Source: Erythrocercus mccallii (lineage: Eukaryota > Chordata > Aves > Passeriformes > Dicruridae). Taken from it: a stretch of 64,000 bases of DNA. Below, piece after piece: positions 1 to 9,600 of the stretch. Numbering within the stretch: the first letter of the stretch is position 1; every line of letters starts with the position of its first letter. Location: NCBI GenBank assembly GCA_013397435.1, contig VZRG01002355.1, positions 1-64,000 of the forward strand, read 5' to 3'. The notes under the pieces were generated by a model. It was given only the letters and a program-made list of their open reading frames with translations. It did not search any database and was not told the origin of the DNA. Position numbers and translations under genes: made by a program.

Positions 1-189
1 GTACCCCAGCAGCTCGTCATCCGAGACGACCCAAAAACCCTGAGAGACTTACACAGCCTGTGTGGATCCATCAATTGGGTACGTCCTCTGCTAGGAATTA
101 CAACGGAGGATCTCGCCCCCCTGTTTAACCTTCTCCGTGGCAGCAGAGACCTGGACTCTCCATGCACTCTCACAACAGAGGCTCTCTAG
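1..189 (+). mobile_element. Endogenous retrovirus RT fragment (class II / ERVK-like)
   Basis: The first frame from base 1 is open for 62 codons to a TAG at 187-189. It reads as the region after the catalytic palm of a retroviral reverse transcriptase: the stretch INWVRPLLGITTEDLAPLF is the hallmark connecting the palm and thumb in beta- or alpha-retrovirus-like polymerases. The catalytic YxDD motif would lie left of the window. The reading stops where the opposite-strand ERVL-like sequence begins, so this is a truncated fragment. The assignment to class II rather than class III rests on this motif alone. Confidence 0.72.
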
Positions 190-675
190 CTCTCGGATCA
201 TCTTATGGATGGGGAGCACAGCATCTCGAGTTGTTCTATACTGCCAGCGGTGCACTACTTAAGTGGCAATTGGTACCTGCTGCTCTTCTCCTTTCAGAAG
301 TTCTACTGTAGATGGATTCTCGGACAGTCCGGGCAAGCTGTTCAGTTGCTGGATGCCCTCTGTCACCACAGCCGCTATCCCAAATGCCCACCTGAGTCCT
401 TTCGGGTCTTTGAAATACTCCCTTCCGAGGTAATCTATACCCAAAATGCATGGGGCCCTTGGGCTAGTCACAATTGGGTGTTTCTTCCACTCATTCCCGG
501 TCAGGCTCACATCTGCCTCCACCAACGTATAATCCTGTGATCCCCCTGTCATGCCAGCAATAGAGACGGATTCTGCCCCTACATGTCTTGATGGAATCAG
601 TGTACACTGTGAGCCAGTGTCGACCAAGGCCTCGTATTCTCGTGGTTCAGAGGCCAACGAACCCACACCATCCAA
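187..675 (-). mobile_element. ERVL-like protease and start of RT (pol fragment)
   Basis: Minus-strand frame with a retropepsin active site (LVDTGSQCTLIPS; the DTG is at about residues 18-20 counted from the methionine at 675) and a second conserved block (ILGIDYL). It runs 138 codons to a TAA at 259-261. The same frame continues past the stop for about 25 more codons (H-R-W-Q-Y-R ... I-H-K-M-I-R-E-L-E), which look like the start of the RT region, and is cut at about base 186 by the inverted + strand fragment. The protease would process retroviral polyproteins. In-frame stop, missing polymerase and flanking rearrangement make it non-functional. Confidence 0.8.
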
Positions 676-722
676 TAAACACGGTTTTCCCTAACCTCTA
701 CCTGGCTAGAGGTAGGGCCTCT

Positions 723-1437
723 CTAAGCCTGGTTATCCTTCTTTCCCTGGGCATATGTCTTGGAGGTTCCTTCAAGGGGATCGGACAAGTCGTCATCATC
801 GTTATGTCTGGAAGTTCGGCTACGGGCCACTGGAGCTGCTTCTCTCTTGGTGGTACTACCTCTCTGAGCCTTGCCTTCCTTCAATTCACGCACCTGTTGT
901 GCCAGAGCAGCTGTAGATTTTCCATCCCATCTCTTCATGTTCTCATCAAGTAGGAAAAACCACAACTCAGCCCTTGGGGTGTACCTTCTCTCCCCAACAA
1001 GAGAACGTCTACGTTGGGTAACAGAGCCTCTAATTTGTATGGCTGAGATTTGGAGGAGGTCCTCCTTAATCTCTTCCCTGAGTTTCTGATGATTTTCTTC
1101 TGTTTTATCCTCTAGTCTCTGCACTCGTGTTTCCACAGCTGCAATTGTGGCATGAGTTGGGCCATGTATGGCGTCTGCATATGCTCGAAGCTTCTTTGCC
1201 ATATCGAGCACGGTCTCATACATCTCATCCCGCTTCACTATTGCCAGGGCCGAAGTGTATTCAGGCGGCCCAAGTCGCACAAGCTTTCTCCACATTATGG
1301 GTGTACATGGTACCAGGTCTGGATTTCTAGTTGTTATGTCATCCGAAAAAATGATCTCTGCCACTGCCATCTCCCTCAGGCGTTGGACCCCCTGTTCTAT
1401 GGTCTTCCACCATCCTCAGCTCGGAGCAATGTACTGA
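723..1437 (-). mobile_element. ERVL-like gag fragment
   Basis: Minus-strand open frame of 215 codons from an ATG at 1370 to a TAG at 723. The frame continues upstream of the ATG for about 15 codons (W-W-K-T-I-E-Q-G ...) before a TGA near 1420. The middle is a predicted coiled coil (about residues 70-105, rich in E, K, Q and L). It is followed by a conserved block, YTPRAELWFFLLDENMKRWDG, which resembles the capsid-end region of avian ERVL gag. The tail is basic and acidic with no zinc knuckle, as is usual for ERVL. The protease frame follows about 50 bases downstream in a different frame. No known start region of gag precedes it; instead it abuts GOSR2-derived sequence. Confidence 0.72.
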
Positions 1438-1524
1438 AACAACACATGTATTGATTTTACTTAGCCTGATCAGCATGAACACTGAAAAATGTGGGGTCTT
1501 TCTGGTAAAAAATGATGCCCCCAC
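1437..1524 (-). other. Intron-like spacer between GOSR2 piece and gag
   Basis: This 88-base stretch begins on the minus strand with GTGGGGGC directly after the last GOSR2-like codon. It ends near 1437 with a pyrimidine-rich TTGTTTCAG just before gag-like sequence. It could be retained GOSR2 intron sequence, or part of the retroviral leader. It has no long open frame. Confidence 0.4.
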
Positions 1525-1988
1525 CTTTAATGTGACTCTCTGGTCCCTCAGCCCCTGCAGGATGTTGGTGCCATTGCCAATAAGCTCATCCATGCCTCGG
1601 TGGGCACTCTGCAGGGATTCATTAAACTGCAAGGTTTCGTTGATCGGGATGGTGGTGTCAGAGTCATTGGTGGTGAAGGTGCGGGCCAGCAGCTCCTCGC
1701 GCTGCTGCTCCTGCAGGTACCTGCGGTGCTGAAGTTCCTCAGGGCTGTCTGCAGGTGCTGCACATCGCATTTCAGCTGGTCCACTCGCAGTTTGGCATTC
1801 TGCCTCTTGTTGGGAGGTTCTTTGCTGGACAGGATTTCCAGGTGTTCCAAGTTGCTGAATATGTTGTCTATTCTTGCCTGAATCTCATTTTCTACCAAGT
1901 GCACAGACTCTTTGTCTGAAGTCTCCAGGCACCCCATTTGCTGGTACAGCCCCTCCATACCGCACCGGCTCCGCTCTGCACACGTCAC
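1525..1988 (-). pseudogene. GOSR2: GOSR2 (membrin) intronless fragment inside ERV
   Basis: Minus-strand sequence from an ATG at 1958 encodes a recognisable Golgi SNAP receptor complex member 2, a Qb-SNARE of ER-to-Golgi and intra-Golgi traffic. Diagnostic blocks are VENEIQARIDNIF, ILSSKEPPNKRQNA and ARTFTTNDSDTTIP. Several exons are joined without introns, so it comes from RNA. Relative to the family, about 11 residues after MEGLYQQ are missing in frame. One base is missing near 1730, shifting the frame after the LQTALRNF block. The homology stops at 1525, before the C-terminal SNARE half and membrane anchor. At that point the sequence reads AAG then GTGGGG, like an exon end followed by unspliced intron. 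GC-rich sequence just upstream (1959-1988) looks like host 5' UTR. The copy cannot encode a working SNARE. Confidence 0.88.
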
Positions 1989-2012
1989 CTCCCGCCACTT
2001 CCCATGACACAT
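1989..2012 (-). other. Primer-binding-site-like sequence (tRNA-Leu type)
   Basis: Immediately after the candidate LTR end, the minus strand reads TGTGTCATGGGAAGTGGCGG. With two small gaps this resembles the tRNA-Leu complementary primer site that gives ERV-L its name. The match is imperfect, so this is tentative. If correct, it places the LTR edge at about 2013 and shows that the GOSR2 sequence follows the primer site. Confidence 0.35.
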
Positions 2013-2457
2013 TGTTAAATGCAACCTCAGCAGCAGGTCTCTGCGGGTGCACCACAAGACAGCAAAGGATCTGAGCGTTGTGTCCAGGACCTGTCTCAAG
2101 GGAAAGATGGAAGTGATAAAAACTTGTCGTAAGAGAACAAGATCATGTCCTTTTATACAAAAGGGGCTCTCTGATCCTGCCCCTTAAGAGGCACAGGCAT
2201 TTTGCCTTCACAGCCACATACAAGTCCAAGCCTTGCCCTGCCAGATGGAAGCCTCAGCCCTGAGAAAGCAGTGGGCTCTTTGCCATCAACAGCCAACCCA
2301 CTTCAGGAAGGCATTCCAGGCTCTGCACAGGTTGTTCGGTGGCTCTGCATAGTAGCACAGGGTGGACAGAGGATTAAAGTCTTCTTGCCAGGGTCAGGGT
2401 AGTCCCTGGAGATATGGCTGGCCCTGAGACTATGCAGAGTCCTCAGGAAGCAACACA
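2013..2457 (-). mobile_element. Candidate 5' LTR of the minus-strand ERV
   Basis: On the minus strand this block could start with TGTGTTGC at 2457 and end with TTTAACA at 2013, giving TG...CA ends and a length of 445 bases. A TATA box (TGTATAAAAGG on the minus strand, around 2150-2160) lies about 300 bases from the 5' edge, a usual U3 position. No second LTR is in the window for comparison, so the edges are inferred. Confidence 0.45.
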
Positions 2458-2814
2458 GGTTGCTTTTGCTGTGGACATTTTGATAAAACTTGATTTTTGC
2501 ATCTCAATTTCCTAAATTTGATTAAACTTGATGATTTTGTAACCCCGTGTTTCCTGTCCTTCTCCTCTCACATTGACCCTTTTTCTCCTTAGATGTCATT
2601 TTTCTCCTCACGCTTCTCCTCGTGCCTCCTCACGTTTCCTGCTCTTTCTCCTCCCGTGTTTTCCTCCTACTCTGTCCCCATCACATTTCCTGCCTCTTCA
2701 AATAGCTGGCAGATGGGGGTACAAACGATCTTGTGTTTCTTCGCGTGTACAGAGCAAAGCTGCAATACTGCATTTATGAACCTATTGTCTATTAATGGTT
2801 AGCCAGTACGCCTC
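2458..2814. other. Intergenic spacer with pyrimidine-rich imperfect repeat
   Basis: No gene seen. Around 2573-2700 the + strand is almost entirely C and T, with loosely repeated units of the type CCTCACGTTTCCTG, an imperfect minisatellite lying just upstream of the CpG island. Confidence 0.5.
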
Positions 2815-2964
2815 ACAAAGGAGACTCCCGCCTGCCCCGGTCCGGAGAGACACCGTGCCTCGGGCAAGCCGGCCCCAAGAGGCCCAGGAGCGGTGCTGGG
2901 CATGGCAGCCCGGGATTTCGGCGGGGAGCGGCGGGAGGCGCCACCTCCTCGGAGCAACGGCCTC

Positions 2965-2977
2965 GGCCGCCATCTTG
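2965..2977 (-). promoter_or_regulatory. YY1-like site
   Basis: GGCCGCCATCTTG is the reverse complement of the YY1 motif with an ATGGCGGC core. Such sites often sit just downstream of CpG-island start sites. This one is about 290 bases upstream of the proposed MELK start, so it may mark a second or divergent start site. Confidence 0.4.
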
Positions 2978-3203
2978 TGCCTGGCGCCAGCCCCTGCGGC
3001 GCAGACCCCGTTCCACTCCCGACCGCTGCGGGTACGCGCTTTCTCGGAGAGGCAGACGCTGTTTTCTGTCTCCGCAGGGACTGGTCTCGGCTGAAGCCGC
3101 TCCCGTTAGCAGCCAGCCAACAACAGACACCCTTCCACTCTGGCAACGCTCAGTCCCTGCCCTCCTGTCTCCCCGCCTGCCCGTGCCTTCACGCCCATTC
3201 CGG

Positions 3204-3212
3204 TTTGGCGGC
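3204..3212 (+). promoter_or_regulatory. E2F-like site
   Basis: TTTGGCGGC, followed by GCGCGG, matches the E2F core (TTTSSCGC) with one mismatch. It lies 9 bases upstream of an inverted CCAAT box in the MELK proximal promoter. Confidence 0.45.
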
Positions 3213-3220
3213 GCGCGGAG

Positions 3221-3225
3221 ATTGG
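3221..3225 (-). promoter_or_regulatory. Inverted CCAAT box (NF-Y)
   Basis: ATTGGCT is the reverse of AGCCAAT, the NF-Y recognition core. Its distance of about 35 bases to the CHR motif at 3257 fits the CCAAT-CHR spacing known for G2/M genes. Confidence 0.55.
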
Positions 3226-3242
3226 CTGTTCGATTCCGGCGG

Positions 3243-3249
3243 CCGGAAG
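3243..3249 (+). promoter_or_regulatory. ETS-type site
   Basis: CCGGAAG matches the ETS-family core (GGAA in a CCGGAAG context), common in CpG-island promoters close to the start site. It lies between the CCAAT box and the CHR element. Confidence 0.4.
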
Positions 3250-3256
3250 CGAGGCA

Positions 3257-3262
3257 TTTGAA
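3257..3262 (+). promoter_or_regulatory. CHR element (cell-cycle genes homology region)
   Basis: TTTGAA is the canonical CHR hexamer bound by the DREAM and MuvB complexes, which repress late cell-cycle genes in G0/G1 and release them in G2/M. MELK is a known gene of this class. The position, just upstream of the likely start and about 35 bases from a CCAAT box, supports function, although a hexamer alone is weak evidence. Confidence 0.5.
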
Positions 3263-3264
3263 CG

Positions 3265-3316
3265 GCAACGGACGCTCCAGGCTGCTCCGCTGTGGGGGTC
3301 GCTGCCTCGGGACGGG
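3265..3316 (+). other. MELK: Probable untranslated exon 1 of MELK
   Basis: No coding content is expected. The best donor in the CpG island before exon 2 is GGG|GTAACG at 3316/3317, and the start site is placed just downstream of the CHR motif. The exact start cannot be read from sequence, and a different donor is possible. Confidence 0.35.
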
Positions 3317-3549
3317 GTAACGCTGTCAGGGGAGCAGGGGTGCTTCTGGGGGCAGCGCCCCAAGAAACGGGGTGGGACTTGAGGGTCTTCTGGCCGCTGC
3401 GACTCGGGATCGCGGCGCTTCCGCGCCTGTCACCGGGCAGCCGTGACGGGTCCGTGGGAAGAGCAGCAGCTCCTCCCTCCCCGGGGGTTGCAGCTGAGTC
3501 GCTTCTTCTGCCCGAAAGCATGAGCGCTATCTGCGGTCTCCCCTTGCAG

Positions 3550-3651
3550 GAGCTGAAAGGAGCTGTCAGTGTCCTGCGGGTTGCAGAATGGCCGGAGATG
3601 ACTATAAGGAAATTCTCAAGTACTATGAATTACACGGAACAGTCGGTACAG
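3550..3651 (+). CDS. MELK: MELK exon 2 (start codon exon)
   Basis: Acceptor CTTGCAG before 3550; ATG at 3588-3590 in the context GCAGAATGG. It encodes residues 1-21 plus one base of the next codon, up to the first part of the glycine-rich loop. The donor after 3651 is GTGGGC, a slightly non-standard but acceptable GT donor. Confidence 0.92.
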
Positions 3652-6600
3652 GTGGGCTCAGTCTGTGAATGCAAACAAGTGTGTGTGGTGTGTCCGCTCA
3701 CCTCGATGTTTATCTTAGAGATTACCTGCTCCTTCAGAGTCTTTGGGTCATGTTTTCTCGGTGTGTTTTGCGGGGTGCAACTGTGGGAGTGTAGCTGGAA
3801 GGTGGTGGCAGCAATTGCTTCTTCCTCTAGCAATGATGCTACATGCTGAGCGTATGGTATTTGCATCAGAGTGACTGAGATCAGGGTGAAAAAGCTTGTC
3901 ACCATGCAGAGTTTTATACATCTCTGTTTCAAATTCTAGGTGGGTTTGCAAAGGTAAAACTTGCACGACATCGTCTCACTGGTGAAAAAGTTGCAATAAA
4001 AATCATGGACAAGCTTGCTTTACAGGTAATCCAAAAGGTACTTCAGATGTGGTAACGTGCTGTTCCTGTGGAGTTCTCAGGAACACAGGTGTGAGTTGTT
4101 GCTGTGGGCTAGTAGTAGATGCTGTACATTTGAAAGAATTTTGATGGCACCACAAATCCTGTGCCCTCGTGTGGAGAGGGCAACATTCTCTGGCTGTAAA
4201 ACTGAGGCAGTTACAGCTTTAATTATTAAATAACTAAATAAACTACTGTAAGTCAAACGGAGTGCTGATGAAAATAGCACTGTACATCTGCCCCTTTGGG
4301 TTTTACTGACCATTGTGTGAGGAGGGCATTGTGAGAGCTGGTGCTGGTTTGAACTTGAGCAGTTCTGATATTCAGGCTTACTGTGATGGACAGACTGTTA
4401 AACTACTTGGCAATTTCATACCATTCTGTGGTGATCTTTTAGGATGACTTGCCTCGTGTTAAATTAGAAATCGATGCCATGAAGGACTTGAGTCACCAGC
4501 ACATTTGCCGATTGTATCATGTGGTTGAGACACCCAAGAAAATATTCATGGTTTTAGAGGTAAGGAGTGGTGTTTCTGCTATTGCAAAGATCTCTGGATT
4601 TAGCCATAGCAGTAGATGGTAGGAGAGTCCAAATAAAACAATCCTTAGAAAATGATCTTAATGATGAGTGTGTCCAAGGTGCCGTAGTTTAAAAATGAAG
4701 TTGACAATGTGTTCTGTCTCATTGGAAAAGCCATTTTTCACTGTTTGCAATAAGCAAACTGACTTTAAGACCCACTTCACACTCTGAAAAACAGCACCAG
4801 CAGGATATATGGGACCTGAGAAGTGCCACCGAGTTGTCATGTCTTGGGCAGTTTCTGTCTCCTGTGGTGGTAGTGTGATATGGCTGTGGCAAGCATTGGG
4901 CAAGAACTGGGCTCTTGGGCTTTTTGGATCTGTTGTACACTGGCCCGGGGCATGCCTGGATACTGCTAGGATTAAGCAGAGGGAAGGAAAGAGAAGAGTG
5001 CCTTCTTGCTGTTCAGTGCCCTCCCTTGTTCATGTTTATATTTCATGACTGTATCCCAAATGTATTCTTTTTTTCCTGCTTTTGTGCAGTACTGTCCTGG
5101 AGGAGAGCTGTTTGATTACATAATTTCTAAGGACCACCTTTCTGAGGAGGAAGCTCGCATATTTTTTCGGCAGATTGTTTCAGCAATTGCTTATGTGCAC
5201 AGTCAGGGATATGCCCACAGGGATCTCAAACCAGTAAGTCTGAACAATAGTCAAATTTCCACAAATAATAATGAAGATCCACTTTGATTTCTCTGAATGG
5301 AGCCGGTGTGAATTGTATTCTCTGTTCTCCTATGCTTGGAGCACTTTAGTTAACATTTGCTGAAAAAATGTTATGTCTATTTATTGCTTTGTTCCTCAGC
5401 TGAGCTGGATGTAGCTGTATATAAGGAAGGAGCTTCCTCTGGAAGAGAAGCAGAATAGTGCACTCCTCTTGAGAGTGGAATAGGCATGGATTTGATTTTG
5501 ACTGTTGGTTAGGCATTTTTGCTATTCCCTTTATTCCAGCTCGTACTCAGGGAGAGTTGTTATGGTTCCTCTCTATTGTGCAAACTGTTCTGTTCTGAAA
5601 GTCAAAGGAAAGTGTGACTCCCAAAATGTAAACAAGTGAGGACTGGGCAGCGGGAGGAATATGCCACAAGACTGATCCTGTGGCTTTGCTGTCACCACAA
5701 GAGTTAAGCATGGGCTTGGGAATGGAAGCCTTGAGACCATTTCTTTTATAAGAGGTTAGAAGTTTGCATGTTCAGAGACACTGGTAATTGAAAAAGGAAA
5801 TTCTTAGAGTACAAGCATTTTACTAGACAGCTCATTAAATCCTTGTCTCCAAAGAACTTCTCTCCAAGCAAAGCCTTCTGTTTCCCTCTTGGAAGGATTT
5901 GAGTTGTAGCTGGAGACCTGATGGATTCACGGGATTGTGAGATAACTTAGTTGGGAATTGAGTTCTAGTGGCTTCTGCTTTTATTTCCTGTTTAAAACCA
6001 TGTCAGACCAAACTTCTTCATCCAGTCGCATCTTGGACCTCTCCCTAGTATAAGGTGCCATAATGTTAAGCTCTTCAGTTCCTTTTTTATAAGAAAGGCT
6101 TTTTCTTGGTACCAGTCTGGATGTCTCCTGATGTTTGTTGGCTGTCATTATTCCACCATGTGCTTCTGTGGAGGGGCTGGCTCTGTCTCTATGCCCCCTT
6201 TGTAGGAATTAAAAGGCTGCCATGAGGTCTCCACTGAGGCTTTGTCACCTACAGGCTGAAAAACCATCTCTCCCTCAGCCTCTCCTCACGGAAAAAGTGC
6301 TCCAGTCTCCTGGACAGGCTGCTGTCCATCTGTGGAGCTTACTTCAGTTTGGTGTCTTTTCTGTGCTAGAAGGTGGGGAGAAGCTGAATCTGCTGTTCTC
6401 ACTGAGGTGAACAGAGGGCAAGTGGCTTCCCCCACTTCACCAGCTCTGCTTCTTTTCACACCATCTGGGATATCACTGATTGCCTTTTCTGCCACGGCAG
6501 GCTTCTGTCTCACAGTTTTTGCTGTCTAGCAGCCCCCTAGGCCTTTCTAAGCAGGTAGGAGCTTGCATTACCTATCTGGAATATAGGATATATTCATTAG

Positions 6601-9600
6601 TAACAGACCAAAATCTCACAGGAGAACTTTAGGTAAATTATGGCTGGTAATGGCAAGAAGAAATAGAGTGAAAGAAAATGTGGTTTCTTGGATACGTGGT
6701 GTTACGTATGAATTAATTTCCACTTTCTCTTTTAGGAAAATTTGCTGATTGACGAGGAGCATAATCTGAAGCTGATAGACTTTGGACTTTGTGCAAAGCC
6801 AAAGGTAAGGGTGTCAGTTGCTCTCAGCTTTGTCAGCTACAGTGTGCACATAAAAATTGCAGGCATGACTTCAGGGTGCAGTGCAGTGCCTTACCCTGAA
6901 TTTGAGCTGTTGGTGTAGTTGTCCCACTGCTAATTGCTTGCTAGGGCCTTAACAATGTGAGACACTTCTACATTTTCTGAGCAGAATATCAATTTTTCTC
7001 CTCTTACACTTCATCTTTCATCCCAATATAAGGCACCGATTGCCTTGTATTTAGAGTATCTACCCCCGCCAAAGGCTTGTACTGTAAAGCTTATGCTGGT
7101 GTCCATGTGCCCACAAAAATTTTGAATGACATGTGCCATTTTCATAGGATTTGTCTGTGTGTGGAGGTTGTGGATCTAATCAAATAGATTCCCCTTACCT
7201 TTACAGAACCTCTGGATCCACATGGTTGTACCAAGTTGTTTAACAAGTTTAAAGTTGGTTTCTACAGTGCTGCTCTGTTTGTCATCTTTATATGAGATGG
7301 ATGCTGGGAAGGAGGAATCTAGTGGGACGAAGGTCCCAAAGTCCTCAGATTTTTTTACCTGAGTCAAGTTAAAGCACCTTGCAGGAAATTGGGAGTATTA
7401 GACCACCATCTTGGTGGTACAATGTCGTCTCACTCTGATCTGCTTAGAACAAAGCCCATGCTAAGGAATAACACATTGTTAATAAGGAAGCATTTTAGTG
7501 GCTCTTCATGAAGTTATTGCCTTAAATATTGATATAAATATCAACCAGCCCCTTGCCCAGTAACTCTTGGATTACTGATTCCCAAGTTCCATCTGTTTTC
7601 TTTCTGGTCACAAAGGGAAGTATTCCTATCACAGGAGGAACTGCAGAAAAGGCTGCTGGGTTAACATGTGAAGGAGCAGCTTGGGATCTGAACATTTATA
7701 GGATTCTCCTGGTCTTGGACAGTTTTTGGCTGGTGAAGCCATATATTATACCAAAGCAAAATGTTAGGTGACTGTTTATACACAGCGTTAGAAAATGAAG
7801 TTTCTGAGGCCTCTAATAAGTTGTTGCTAGAAGAACATTTGTGTTAGAGCCAATGTTTCTTTGTCATCAGTTTTGTCTTGTTCTAGGGTGGCCTTGATTA
7901 CCACCTGAACACCTGCTGTGGAAGTCCAGCTTATGCAGCACCAGAGCTGATTCAGGGCAAAGCATACATTGGCTCAGAGGTAGGTGATACGTTTGTGGGT
8001 TAGGGTGGTTTTTTCCTTGCACGCTATGTATTTAAAGGGGAGATTCAGATATACTCCCTTGGTGTCTTTATTCAATGTCATGTTGCCTTAGTGGCTCTCA
8101 GAAGCTGTGTGACTGTTGAGAGCAGTCACAGCCTGGAATAGCTCCTGACCAGGGGTTCTGCACCTGTCTTCTTCATCTCTGACTAATCCTTCACTGTCCC
8201 CAGGTGTTGCTCTACAAAAAATAACTGCCTTCTACCACATTATTCCAAGCAACAATTTGTTCTATTAATTATCCAAGTCTTGTTGCAAATTTCTCTGCAG
8301 TCTCAGTATCTTGTGTACTTTGCCTTTGAAATCTTTTATGAAAACTTACTCTTTGTACTGTGCAGTGTAGTAAAATTAAAGAGAACAAAAACTGTGGCAT
8401 TTATCCATCTTTGATTCCATGTATAGATCATTGGGGTCTGCTAGAGGCCCTTGTCAATCCATTCAAAATGCTGCAATTTCAATCTCCTCAAACTTCCTAA
8501 CTGTCTGTGCTGTTGGATGGAGTCAGTCTTTTTCTTCTTTACCTGCTTTGCACCACTGTCCCTGACCTCTAAGTCTTCCTTTCTTTTTGTTTTCCACAAA
8601 ATCAGTACTTCTCAAACCTCCTTTATGATTGAAGTGGGAGTTGCAGTATGAGGCACAATTGTCATGTCTATACAGAGGAGAAACAGTGGGGCTTTTAAGC
8701 TGATTGTAACTGTATTGACAGCTGTCATAATCACTAATACTTTTGAGTACCAAATCTCTTCAGATGAGTTTGATTTCCTTTTTGTCAGTGAAATCCTTGT
8801 AGGTTGAAAGTAATGCAGAAATTTGGTGAACTAAGGAAAAGGGTAATGGTTTTACTAGTATGCTCTAGTTTCAGTGATTTGAAAATTGTGTGCTTTCACT
8901 TGGACTATAAAGAGCTCTGTCCAGAGTTAAAGAACCTACTTTCTACAAATTGCACATGGGCTTTGCGAAAAGGAGACAATGTGATCAGTCTCTAAGCCAT
9001 TTCAGACAGATCTCTCACTTTTATTTTTTAGGCAGATATTTGGAGTATGGGAGTACTGCTGTATGCTCTGCTGTGTGGCTTTCTCCCCTTTGATGATGAT
9101 AATGTCATGGCTGTCTACAGGAAGATCATGGTAGGTATTGATGAATACATGAGGAACAGGAATCACTAAGCATTATTAGAGTTTTTTGCTTTCTAATTTG
9201 AACAAAAAAAGGCATATCTCCTGAGTTTTGTTATGCTTTACTTCTCAGAGCAGATTAGTCAGAGATCAGTATTTTGTGGATTTGTTTCTCTTTTGCCTCA
9301 GCCTGTGCAGTACTCTAGCTTGGTCCTATGATACAGTAGAAAAGTGAGTTTCAGGAAAAGCATTTTCTTGCTAGTGGGCTGCTATATCTGAGTATTTATC
9401 TGTGTTCTCCCTAAAATTTACTAAAAATGCTCTTCTTGAATATCAGCCATTCTCATGTCTAGGAAAAGCAGGATTCTGCATTTGCTATTATACTTTCCTC
9501 GTGCAAAAGGAGTTGACTAAATTGTAAATAGTATAATTAAGTCATTGATTCTTTCCCTGTAAATTCCTCTTGATGTGGCTGAACAGCTGTTCCTCATCAC

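Larger units (their letters stand above)
2815..3560. promoter_or_regulatory. CpG island at the MELK 5' end
   Basis: Base composition changes abruptly to high GC with frequent CpG, including runs such as GGCGGCGCGCGG near 3206-3217. The island covers the promoter, the untranslated first exon and the start of exon 2 of MELK. Confidence 0.85.

Noticed and set aside
1548..2099. Complete functional GOSR2 gene
   Set aside because: It lacks introns, a codon block and the C-terminal SNARE/membrane half, and has a one-base frameshift.
2799..3521. Overlapping minus-strand frames of 85-151 codons in the CpG island
   Set aside because: Arginine- and proline-rich translations typical of random GC-rich DNA, with no conserved motif.
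3292..3849. 185-codon open frame over the MELK promoter
   Set aside because: It runs through exon 1, intron and exon 2 of MELK in a frame different from the kinase, and has no family features. Openness reflects GC-rich sequence.
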